37,431 bases of DNA from Psychromonas sp. (GTDB taxonomy: Bacteria > Pseudomonadota > Gammaproteobacteria > Enterobacterales > Psychromonadaceae). Shown here in pieces: positions 9,017 to 17,635 of the stretch. Within the stretch, counting starts at the first letter, position 1. Every line of letters starts with the position of its first letter. A program made the translations under genes and the position numbers. The DNA lies in NCBI GenBank assembly GCA_013619145.1, contig JABXKR010000134.1, positions 1-37,431 of the forward strand. Direction: 5' to 3'. Below the pieces are notes generated by a model. It was not told the origin of the DNA, ran no database searches, and saw nothing but the letters and a program-made list of their open reading frames with translations.

Positions 9017-9742
9017 CTAAATATTCCATTGAATATTTTTTTGTAATTTTAAATGCATTTTTTCAAGTGGCTCATCTTTTTCTCCGACAATAACCACATT
9101 GGCATTACCCATTTTTTCAGTTAGTCCTTTTAAATGCTGATTATTAAAAACTGGCGTTTCAATAAATCCAGCATCATCAGGTACAACAAAGACCGTAATA
9201 CGCCCTTTTTCTCCCTGCATAATCATATGCAAGGCGGGAGTTCCTTCAAAACTACAGTAATTTACAAAAAATACATTCCCCAAATCGCCCTGCACCTTAC
9301 CTCCGTAACTTGCAAGCTTGGCATTAACCGCTGTTCGGCTAGCTTGCTCATCTATTTTGGCAGTAAAATAATATTCTTGTTGCACATGTTGCATTGCAAC
9401 CGTGCCAATATCTAATGGCAAAGAATTAAGATTATTTAACAGTGGTAAACTAATACCGATAATAAATGCAATTGAAGCTGCGATCGCCATATGCCAGCGA
9501 TTATTTAGTGTTTTTTTATTCTCAACTGCAAAGCTTTGCTCTAGTAGTATTTTTTCTGCTAAATCTTCTGGTAAGTCCACTTTTAATACCGACTGCAGAT
9601 CTAAATCAAACTGCTTAGCTTCATTTACCAGTGCTTTATCCTGCTCAGCCTCAGCCTGCCTTTGCAAAAAATCATCACCTTTATCATTCGGTGTCGCAAT
9701 TGCAGTATGACGAAATAAGATATCATCCATGTGCTTCCCCAT
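9017..9742 (-). CDS. DUF3379-like protein, possible anti-sigma partner with one TM segment
   Basis: Immediately downstream of and overlapping the ECF sigma gene; one central TM (WHMAIAASIAFIIGISLPLL). Confidence 0.65.
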   Translation of the reverse strand: MGKHMDDILFRHTAIATPNDKGDDFLQRQAEAEQDKALVNEAKQFDLDLQSVLKVDLPEDLAEKILLEQSFAVENKKTLNNRWHMAIAASIAFIIGISLPLLNNLNSLPLDIGTVAMQHVQQEYYFTAKIDEQASRTAVNAKLASYGGKVQGDLGNVFFVNYCSFEGTPALHMIMQGEKGRITVFVVPDDAGFIETPVFNNQHLKGLTEKMGNANVVIVGEKDEPLEKMHLKLQKNIQWNI

Positions 9743-10289
9743 TTTCTTTAGTGACGGATGTCAATGATGACTTCAATAAGTTCTTTGCCCTAAAAAGACG
9801 TGTTAATACGGTGTTTTTATTTAAATCTAACTGTATTGCAATCTCTTCGGCTGTGAAACCGGCAATAAGCTGCATCAATAACGGCTCTTTATATTCACTT
9901 GGCAAAGCCGATATTTTTCGTCTTAAAAACTCATTTTCCATCTCTTTGCTTGAATCGTATTGCCCCGCAACTTCATGATCATCAATATCAACCATAGGTA
10001 ATTGTTTTCGTTCAAAGCGCCGTGCATTTTCACGGCGCAATATAGTAAACAACCAACCTTTGGCTGATTTATCATCTAATAAACTGTCCAGGCTTTTCCA
10101 TGCTCTTAAACAAGTTTCTTGCACTAAATCCTGGGCAATATCCGGATCATGGCAAATCCAATATGCATAACGATAAAGATCAGGACTATAGACATGGACA
10201 AGTGCTTCATAACGTTTCTGTTTTCTGTTCATATCTAAAAAGACCGTTGACTCAGCATTTTTATTTCGTTTGCGAGTGAATAAATTCAT
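9723..10289 (-). CDS. ECF-type RNA polymerase sigma-70 factor
   Basis: YRYAYWICHDPDIAQDLVQETCLRAWKSLDSL (region 2) and FTAEEIAIQLDLNKNTVLTRLFRAKNLL (region 4). Confidence 0.92.
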   Translation of the reverse strand: MNLFTRKRNKNAESTVFLDMNRKQKRYEALVHVYSPDLYRYAYWICHDPDIAQDLVQETCLRAWKSLDSLLDDKSAKGWLFTILRRENARRFERKQLPMVDIDDHEVAGQYDSSKEMENEFLRRKISALPSEYKEPLLMQLIAGFTAEEIAIQLDLNKNTVLTRLFRAKNLLKSSLTSVTKENGEAHG

Positions 10290-10564
10290 TTATCTCCTTT
10301 CCCTTGAAAATCTCACATTTTTGATTTAATGATAATAAAGCAATTTAAAGAGTAACCAATAGAAAACAAGCAACAATTTGAATTGTTGCTAATAAATCAG
10401 CCTGATTTAATAATACGAGTAATTTATTGCTTATTTGCGTTATTTCAACGAAAACAACAAACCTTTAAGTTTGATAAATGACAGAGAGCGCTTCCATGCT
10501 CAGTTTGCAGGCGTTTGCAAAGTCGACTAATTGCCGACTTCACAATTCTTGATAGAGGTTTTTT

Positions 10565-11767
10565 TTAATATCCTAACTGCTCTAGATGCCAGTGATTAAA
10601 ACGCGGCATTAGCATCATCAATAACAAACTTATTGCTAAACCGCCCATCAGTACTATCACCGCGTAGGGTGCGCTTAAGCCTGTCTGCTGGATCAGGCCG
10701 GCAAGCAGCGCGGCGCCGCTCATCTGAATACAGCCGAGCATTGCTGAAGCCGTACCGGCGCGCTCGCCAAATGCAGACAGTGCCATACTGGTGGCCGGTC
10801 CAAGCAATAGTGCAAAACCGATACATAGCAGCATCATAGGTAACATAAAGCTAAATGCGGCCGGCAAACCGTTGCCCGGTCCCCATTGCTGGGCAACGAG
10901 CTGCAGTATCGCTGAAGCGACTAGTGTGGATAAGGCAATGATAACCGTAGGGCGATTACCAAATCGTTTAATCACCATAGGTGCGCAGAAGCAGGCGACA
11001 ATATTAACCGCCGCATTCAGGCCGAATAAGGCGCTGAAGCCCAGTTCAGAAACGCCTAGGTGTCTTATCAGCCAATCAGGCGCATAAGATACGTAGGTTA
11101 AAATAGATGCCATGCCGGCCATGCAGGCAAAAGCATAGAACATAAAATGCGGCTCCCGCAGAACTGGTTTAAAGCGTTCCCAATGATACAGGCGCCCGCT
11201 GGTATCGGTATTTTCCGGGCGTGTTTCAGGAAGCCTGTATAATACGAACAGCAGTACAAATATCGCAAACAGGGCCATAAATATAAAAGTTGCACGCCAG
11301 CCGAACTGCAGCGCAAGTAATCCGCCTAAGGTCGGAGCCAGCGCCGGAATAACGCAGATAACCCCATTCAGATAACTGTAATAATGCGCGCTTTGCTGGC
11401 TGTTGAAACTGTCACGCACCGCACTGAATACCACAATAGAAGTCGCACAGGCGGCAATCCCCTGCAGTACTCGTGCTATTTGTAACCATTCAAACTCCAC
11501 CGCCATAGCGCCTAGTAAGCTACTAAGGCCATAAAATACGATACCGGCAATGGCGATCGGACGGCGTCCAAAACGATCCGCAAGCGGGCCAATCAATATT
11601 TGCCCGATTCCCATCGCAAATAAAAACAGTACTAAAGTAGACTGTACTTCACTGGATGAAACATTAAATTCAGTAGCCATAACAGGCATAGAAGGTAAAT
11701 AGATATCAATAGCAAGGGGGCTTAAAACCACCATAGCCATCAGTACAGGTAATATATTTCGGCGCAT
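10565..11767 (-). CDS. Bcr/CflA-family multidrug MFS transporter
   Basis: LSPLAIDIYLPSMPVMATEF..GPLADRFGRRPIAIAGIVFYGLSSLLGA, 12-TM pattern. Confidence 0.93.
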   Translation of the reverse strand: MRRNILPVLMAMVVLSPLAIDIYLPSMPVMATEFNVSSSEVQSTLVLFLFAMGIGQILIGPLADRFGRRPIAIAGIVFYGLSSLLGAMAVEFEWLQIARVLQGIAACATSIVVFSAVRDSFNSQQSAHYYSYLNGVICVIPALAPTLGGLLALQFGWRATFIFMALFAIFVLLFVLYRLPETRPENTDTSGRLYHWERFKPVLREPHFMFYAFACMAGMASILTYVSYAPDWLIRHLGVSELGFSALFGLNAAVNIVACFCAPMVIKRFGNRPTVIIALSTLVASAILQLVAQQWGPGNGLPAAFSFMLPMMLLCIGFALLLGPATSMALSAFGERAGTASAMLGCIQMSGAALLAGLIQQTGLSAPYAVIVLMGGLAISLLLMMLMPRFNHWHLEQLGY

Positions 11768-11892
11768 TACTTTCCTCGACTTAGATAATGATAACCAAAA
11801 CCTTAGGTTATCGAACAGATGCAGTTTACGCAGTATGAGATATGAATCATAATGGCATAATTTCCAAACTTAATTTCCTTTAAGGAATATCT

Positions 11893-12864
11893 ATGAATCT
11901 TGATAATCTTGCCAGAGTTGATCTTAATCTATTAGTTATCCTGCAAATATTACTCGAAGAAGAGAGTGTTACCCGAGCAGCCAGTCGCCTGCATCTCAGC
12001 CAGTCAGCATTGAGTAAGAGTCTTAACCGACTTCGCGATACCCTGGATGATCCGCTTTTTTTACGCAGTGCTCATGGTCTAAAGCCCACCTCACATGCCT
12101 TGCAGTTAAAATTGCAGCTGCCGGCTCTTTTACAGGGTTTATATCAAGTTACCCTGCCACCGGGCTTTACCCCCGCGACCAGCCATCGCCAATTCTCTTT
12201 TGCGATGGTAGAAAGTGCCTATGAAACCTCACTGCCCTCTTATATTGGCCCGCTGCTCAGCCAGGCGCCGCAAATAACCTTAGATATTTATGACTGGACA
12301 GGAAAATCGATGCAGGATCTGCAACAGGGACAAGTTGATTTCGGCATTACCGCTCGGGATCTTCATCCCATATCTGATTACAGACTTAATAATCTTCCCG
12401 AAGGTATTATGCAAACTACCCTGTTTACCGATCAGCAGATCTGTTTAGTACGCAAAAATCACCCGGTGCTTGCCACACTAAAGAACGGCAGTTGGAATTT
12501 AGATACGTATCTGCAGATGTCGCATGTACAAGTGCGTTGTGAAGGTAATGATTGGTGGGCATTAGATTACCTTTTAGCAGAATCAGGTAAACATCGCCGT
12601 ATTAGCAGCACCCTGCCAGATTTCTACGGTGCCACCAGCGTCTGTGCAAACAGCGATCTTATTTTCACCCTGCCATCCGGTTTTGTAGCGCATGCCCAGA
12701 AACTCTATCCGTTAGTACAGTTGCCTCTGCCGATTGAGTTTTCACCACTCGCTTATGTGCTGTTATGGCACAAACGCAATAACGATGAACCTGGACATAA
12801 ATGGATCCGGGATACCATCTGTGAAAGCGTAGCAAAAGCAATACAAGCGCCTAGCAGTAAATAG
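11893..12864 (+). CDS. LysR-family transcriptional regulator
   Basis: LDNLARVDLNLLVILQILLEEESVTRAASRLHLSQSALSKSLNRLRDTLDDPLFLRSAHGLKPT; divergent from the MFS gene. Confidence 0.93.
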   Translation: MNLDNLARVDLNLLVILQILLEEESVTRAASRLHLSQSALSKSLNRLRDTLDDPLFLRSAHGLKPTSHALQLKLQLPALLQGLYQVTLPPGFTPATSHRQFSFAMVESAYETSLPSYIGPLLSQAPQITLDIYDWTGKSMQDLQQGQVDFGITARDLHPISDYRLNNLPEGIMQTTLFTDQQICLVRKNHPVLATLKNGSWNLDTYLQMSHVQVRCEGNDWWALDYLLAESGKHRRISSTLPDFYGATSVCANSDLIFTLPSGFVAHAQKLYPLVQLPLPIEFSPLAYVLLWHKRNNDEPGHKWIRDTICESVAKAIQAPSSK

Positions 12865-12869
12865 GAGTG

Positions 12870-13030
12870 ATACCAAATCCACTAATTATCTATTCATTTA
12901 CGCTTGTTAAAATGAATGCTAGCTTCGTTATTGATTTTGCAATTAGAACAACTAGTTACTGCAATCAATGCCTTGCTTTCATCCATTTTTCTTGCGCCTA
13001 AATAGATCATCTAATTAGTGGAATTGGTAT
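12870..13030. repeat. 161-bp full-length imperfect palindrome, MITE-like
   Basis: ATACCAAATCCACTAATTATCTATT.. / ..GATCATCTAATTAGTGGAATTGGTAT plus internal complementarity (CGCTTGTTAAAATGAATG../..CATCCATTTTTCTTGCG). Confidence 0.75.
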
Positions 13031-13249
13031 GAATAGCGAGTTATATGCAGCAAAGAAAATAGACGATCCAATTCATTTATTGAACAATATTTTCTTTTTC
13101 TCCAAGTAATTACCTATAACCCTTGTGCTTACTGGCTTTTTTCTACCTTGCCCTCTACAATGCGCGACAATTTTCATTCCAATATTTGTAAATAGAATTA
13201 TCGACCGTTCTGTTTCTAGACAAATATTCTTATTTAGACGAATAACGCC

Positions 13250-14275
13250 ATGAGTAATTTAAAAAAGACACGTATACGACATGCTAAAGGCCCTTTTGCT
13301 ATGACTGTGGTATACAGCTTTACTGGTGCAGCTATTTTAGCTTCAATTATATTTTCTCTACTTCTCTTTCTCTCCATTGACGATGATCCCTGGATGAAGG
13401 TGCTATTTGGCGCTTTGGCTGTGATTTTTGAGTTAGGCAAGTTTTTTGCGTGGTATGAGTTTGGTGAGCGCGTTGCCAGACGCAATTTAACGGCGGCCTT
13501 TTCAGCGTTTACGTTTTATTCTATTTTAGCTGCCATCTCGATTGGAGGCAGTGTCGGTGGTATCAATAGTGCAACTAATACAGCGCAACGACATGTGGAT
13601 ATCCAACAAAGCAAGATTACTGCATTTGACTTGCAGATTACTGCGATAGAGAAACAGATTGATTTAAACAATGTTGCTGCCGAAAAATATATTGAACTTA
13701 ATCGTATCGCTACCGGGGTTGCGCGTATTCAAAAAGAGAACGCGTTACTTAGACAGCAACAGGTTGAGCTAGCAGTACAAAGAGACAGTTTACCCGTTGC
13801 CACTCAAGGCTCTGTCTTCGGGCTTATTGGTAGCTTAGCTGATGGGCTTAATATTAATGCAGCGGAAGCTCAGCTTGGCCTGGTAGTCTTTTTATCCGTA
13901 TTACTGGATCTGTTCGCCGCTTTTTTTGTCGGTTTAATCGGTGAAGAGATTAGATTTACGCGAACCATGGCAAGCAGAATAAAACAAGCTGAGTTGCTTA
14001 CGAATAATGCTAACAGTGCAAAACAGCCAATTGAACTTGAGGTTAACGATATTCCAGAGGAAGTCGAGATGGGCATCACTCGCCCCGAAATTCTCTTTCA
14101 AAAAGCACTTGATATATTACATAAAGGTGATGTTCGCTGCAGCAAAAAAGCAATTGCAAATAAGCTTAATATTAGTGGCGAAGAAGTTGACACGATATTT
14201 TTTGGTTTACTGGAAAAAGGCTTAGTCACCCAAAAACCAAACCGCCATTTCAGCTGGCAGGGTGCAGCCGCCTGA
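13250..14275 (+). CDS. membrane protein of unknown function: about four TM segments, coiled-coil, C-terminal putative winged-helix tail
   Basis: Three N-terminal hydrophobic helices, a Gln/Glu-rich coiled-coil (~120-190), a fourth TM (~205-230), and a tail FQKALDILHKGDVRCSKKAIANKLNISGEEVDTIFFGLLEKGLVTQKPNRHFSWQG. Confidence 0.75.
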   Translation: MSNLKKTRIRHAKGPFAMTVVYSFTGAAILASIIFSLLLFLSIDDDPWMKVLFGALAVIFELGKFFAWYEFGERVARRNLTAAFSAFTFYSILAAISIGGSVGGINSATNTAQRHVDIQQSKITAFDLQITAIEKQIDLNNVAAEKYIELNRIATGVARIQKENALLRQQQVELAVQRDSLPVATQGSVFGLIGSLADGLNINAAEAQLGLVVFLSVLLDLFAAFFVGLIGEEIRFTRTMASRIKQAELLTNNANSAKQPIELEVNDIPEEVEMGITRPEILFQKALDILHKGDVRCSKKAIANKLNISGEEVDTIFFGLLEKGLVTQKPNRHFSWQGAAA

Positions 14276-14395
14276 TAATAAAAAGCCGTGCACAATCGGC
14301 TTAAGCAGAACATTTCTGTTCCAAGGCAAAATACAGCAGGCTATTATTGCTTCTCTGAATGAGATGTTACACTTGGAAATTATCCCAGGTTATGA

Positions 14396-15151
14396 TTATT
14401 CCAACGCGCGCTTCAACCCGGCAACGTATTCAGGATACAGCGAAATATCGTTATGATCGGCTCCGCTGACTAGAGTAGAGTCGATCAGTTGATCTGAGAA
14501 CTCTGCAATTAACCGCTCGCTTCTTGCCCGGGGGATCACCCGATCGTTTTCCGCAATAAAGATATAGGTTTTCGCGCTAATGTTTTTCACCCGCTTTATT
14601 GACTGGAACTTATCTTTAATAAGCAGAGATACCGGAAACATCCAATAGACACTTTTAGCGACATTTAAGATGCTGTCATAAGGGGTGACCAGTATTAGTT
14701 TTTCCACCAGCCGGTTAACCGCCACATAGGTGGCAACGCCGGAGCCAAGACTCCTGCCCATTAAAGATATCTGCTGATGGTTAACTTTTACCCGATCAAA
14801 AATATGCAGAGCATCGTGATAGAGATGCGCTTCGCTGGGATCACCGGTACTGTTACCATAGCCCCGATAAGGAATTAAATACACGCTATAATCCGGCAAT
14901 ACTCTCTTAAAAAAAGCAATATTGTTTTCGATACTTTCGGCATTGCCGCCATAATAGATTAACGCCTTAGCACTCCCCTCATTGACCACCCAGCCGCTTA
15001 ACTGCTCGCCATCCGTATTAAACTGGATTTCAGTCACACCACTGATTACAGCTGGCGGTTGTGGAAAATATAAAAACTTACGCTGCATAATAAACAGCAC
15101 GAGGCACAAGCCAATATAGAACAACACTATTTTAATCATGGCATTTTTCAT
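14396..15151 (-). CDS. alpha/beta hydrolase (YfhR/ABHD17-like), membrane-anchored
   Basis: N-terminal TM; YYGGNAESIENN, YRGYGNSTGDPSE, SLMGRSLGSGVATY nucleophile elbow, SGADHND. Confidence 0.85.
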   Translation of the reverse strand: MKNAMIKIVLFYIGLCLVLFIMQRKFLYFPQPPAVISGVTEIQFNTDGEQLSGWVVNEGSAKALIYYGGNAESIENNIAFFKRVLPDYSVYLIPYRGYGNSTGDPSEAHLYHDALHIFDRVKVNHQQISLMGRSLGSGVATYVAVNRLVEKLILVTPYDSILNVAKSVYWMFPVSLLIKDKFQSIKRVKNISAKTYIFIAENDRVIPRARSERLIAEFSDQLIDSTLVSGADHNDISLYPEYVAGLKRALE

Positions 15152-15555
15152 CCTCGTTTCCTACTCTGCTTAGTCATACGTTTATAATAGACAAAAGAAT
15201 AGATGCCGATATTAATTACCACGACAAATATGCCAATTACAATCTGCATATTGAGGGTTAAATTGACCGGGTAAATGACAGGGATTAGATAGTGACTGAC
15301 AAATCCTCCCGTATAGCCCTCACTCCCGGCAAGACTCCTAAACTGATTTTCCAGCGGGGTCAATGGACAGATCCAGCCCTTAAAACTGATCAGCGCTGCC
15401 CAGATAGCGGCGGGGAGATGAACAAAAAACAGAGAGCCGCGCCAGATCAGCAATAGCCCGCCCAAGAGAGCAAAAATAATAAACAGCAGGTGTACTATCA
15501 GCACTAAATCCGCCAGTATTAGGTAAATCATTCTCTTTACCCCACTTATCAGCAC
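15148..15555 (-). CDS. DUF2784-type membrane protein
   Basis: LADLVLIVHLLFIIFALLGG..WICPLTPLEN. Confidence 0.8.
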   Translation of the reverse strand: MLISGVKRMIYLILADLVLIVHLLFIIFALLGGLLLIWRGSLFFVHLPAAIWAALISFKGWICPLTPLENQFRSLAGSEGYTGGFVSHYLIPVIYPVNLTLNMQIVIGIFVVVINIGIYSFVYYKRMTKQSRKRG

Positions 15556-15757
15556 CCATACCTGATATTAAGAATTGCATACCTGCAACTTAAAGACTCA
15601 GAAATCAGCATCTTGAAATAGTTTGGCTATACATTCTGCAATCAAGATTGCAAGCAAACGCCAAGCTTTATACAACTATGGCTGAGGCATGCAATCTATG
15701 CCAATTAATACACATCATCTTGGCACTTAACATTAAAGTTTTTTATCGTCTATCAAG

Positions 15758-16405
15758 CTAACAGTTAGTTATTGCCTTTTTAATAAATACCGCCAGTGTA
15801 TCCATTGCCCGCTGTAAATGGGCTTGCTGGGTAAATCCGCTCTTTACTCTAGGTTTAAGGTCGTGGTTACCATCTTCAAGCCATAACCATTCAATATTGG
15901 CAGGCAGGCCATAACTATCAACCTCCTCTTTATTTCCCATGGTATCTCGCTCACCTTGAATAATTAAGAGATCCTGCTTAATTAATGGAAAATGTTCAGT
16001 GCGCAATTTTTCCGGCTTACCAGTTGGGTGAAACGGGAAACCTAAGCAGGCAACGCCTTTAATAAGACTATCATCTGCAATCACTTTTTCACTGGATAAC
16101 TGCGCTGCCACTAAACTTGCGATACGCCCTCCCATAGACTTACCGCCAATCACCATAGGTTGCTCTATGCCGGCAATCAGCGCTGCATATTGCACAATTA
16201 ACTTAGGCGCCCGCTCCGGTGGTCGACGCGTGCCGTTATCAATACGTTGCTGCATATAGGGGAAATTAAAACGGGCCACGCGAATCCCCCGCAAAGCCAG
16301 CCCTTGCGCGATGCTTTCCATAAAAACGGAATCAGCGCCCGCGCCTGCACCATGTGCAAAAACAAATAAAGGCCCGTCAACGGGACCGTTGTAGATTATT
16401 TTCAT
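15758..16405 (-). CDS. alpha/beta hydrolase, KANL3/Tex30-type
   Basis: VFAHGAGAGADSVFMESIAQGLALRGIRVARFNFPYM, GGKSMGGRIASLVA, GNHDLKPR. Confidence 0.88.
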   Translation of the reverse strand: MKIIYNGPVDGPLFVFAHGAGAGADSVFMESIAQGLALRGIRVARFNFPYMQQRIDNGTRRPPERAPKLIVQYAALIAGIEQPMVIGGKSMGGRIASLVAAQLSSEKVIADDSLIKGVACLGFPFHPTGKPEKLRTEHFPLIKQDLLIIQGERDTMGNKEEVDSYGLPANIEWLWLEDGNHDLKPRVKSGFTQQAHLQRAMDTLAVFIKKAITNC

Positions 16406-16700
16406 TATTGTTCCTAGTTAAGTCGGGTTCAGTTTTTATAAAATGCAAAGGATAATGCTGATAATGCGTTAGCTGCGCTTCCATCGTCAAGCTTTGATCT
16501 TTTGGCGTTAACACTTTTCATTTGTGATTTCGCTAAAGTCCTCGAGCAAACAGGAAAAACGAAAACGGAAATATCCTAACCGAACAGCTTGTTATAAGCA
16601 AAATACAGCGCCCTGCTCTCTATTTTTTTGTAATGACAAAAAGCACAACGACAAAACAGCAAAAGGCAGTGGACAGATCTTTTTTACAGTAATAAGGATT

Positions 16701-16855
16701 TTCCGTGTTTCCACCGCAAACAGGGAACTTTTCCACCTTTCTACAATAGCTAGATCCTATTGTAAAATACAAACGCTTGATAAAATCAACAAAAGACGTA
16801 AAATTAATCTTTATTGCAAATGTTTGATGGGCGTTTTTCTTGTGGAAACACGGAA
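16701..16855. repeat. 155-bp segment bounded by a 14-bp perfect inverted repeat
   Basis: TTCCGTGTTTCCAC (16701-16714) and GTGGAAACACGGAA (16842-16855). Confidence 0.6.
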
Positions 16856-16874
16856 TTGTTCCGTCTAATAAGAT

Positions 16875-17497
16875 GTTAGTTGCATGATAAGCTAGTCTAG
16901 TTAACTCTTTACTTTATAAACTATAAAAGGAAAATTAATGTTTAAATATATTGTGATATTAGCGATCGCATTTGGGGGATATAAAGCTTTTCTATCCCCC
17001 GAAGGGTTTATGAAATCATCATCTAGTGAAGTGTATTCAGATGAATATAAGTTTCAAGTACAGTTCCCTAACAAACCTAAAGAAAAGTCACAAACGGTAG
17101 ATTTACCTGAATTTGGCAAAATTAAGTTAACTACTTATTATGTTCGAAGTCCTGAACTAGCGTGCTCTGTTGGGGTTTCGGATTATTTAGAGCAAACAGA
17201 AGTCTCGGGAGATATCTATGATCAAATAGATGTAGCCAAAAGACATTTGCTAAAAGGCTTTGGAGGTAGCATTAATAAAGAGGAGTTTATTTATAACGGA
17301 AGTGTAAGTGGTTATGAATTCAATATGCGAACAAAAAGCAATAAATTATTACAATCACGCATTTTTACATATGAAAACAATGCATATAACCTTATATGCC
17401 AATACCAAGATACTGATGACTATAGAATAAAAGTGAACGATTTCATGCAATCATTTACTTTTATTTAAATAGATTAATAGGTTACAGAGCAACTAAT
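16875..17497 (+). mobile_element. candidate integron-type gene cassette A
   Basis: 5' core GTTAGTTGC (16875-16883) complementary in 8 of 9 positions to GCAACTAAT (17489-17497), flanking a single + strand ORF. Confidence 0.5.
16938..17468 (+). CDS. hypothetical small membrane-anchored or secreted protein
   Basis: ORF with AG-rich RBS (aaaggaa); N-terminal hydrophobic segment MFKYIVILAIAFGGYKAFL. Confidence 0.7.
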   Translation: MFKYIVILAIAFGGYKAFLSPEGFMKSSSSEVYSDEYKFQVQFPNKPKEKSQTVDLPEFGKIKLTTYYVRSPELACSVGVSDYLEQTEVSGDIYDQIDVAKRHLLKGFGGSINKEEFIYNGSVSGYEFNMRTKSNKLLQSRIFTYENNAYNLICQYQDTDDYRIKVNDFMQSFTFI

Positions 17498-17573
17498 CGG
17501 GTAGCCTGAGATATCTAGCCTCCAGCCCCCACACCACCCTGCATTCGGCTCCACACAGGGCGGTTCATCTATC

Positions 17574-17624
17574 GAAATGTCATGATCAAGTATTTAATCT
17601 TGTTAAAGACTTGATCCCATTAAC
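17574..17624. repeat. REP-like palindrome, copy 1
   Basis: gaaatgtcatgaTCAAGTATTTAATCTTGttaaagacttgatcccattaac; homologous to 18287-18346. Confidence 0.6.
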
Positions 17625-17635
17625 TTTTTTGAGGC

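Noticed and set aside
10596-11316. Short ORFs on both strands inside the Bcr/CflA gene
   Set aside because: Higher-GC gene produces spurious alternate-frame ORFs; no recognisable motifs
15600-15755. Small inverted repeats such as tgcaatcaagattgca downstream of the Tex30-like gene
   Set aside because: Short imperfect stems in AT-rich DNA; no repeated copy or attC-like cores seen
16524-16868. 114-aa ORF upstream of the first cassette
   Set aside because: Lys/Arg-rich atypical composition, no good RBS, spans an inverted repeat; no family resemblance and not an integrase
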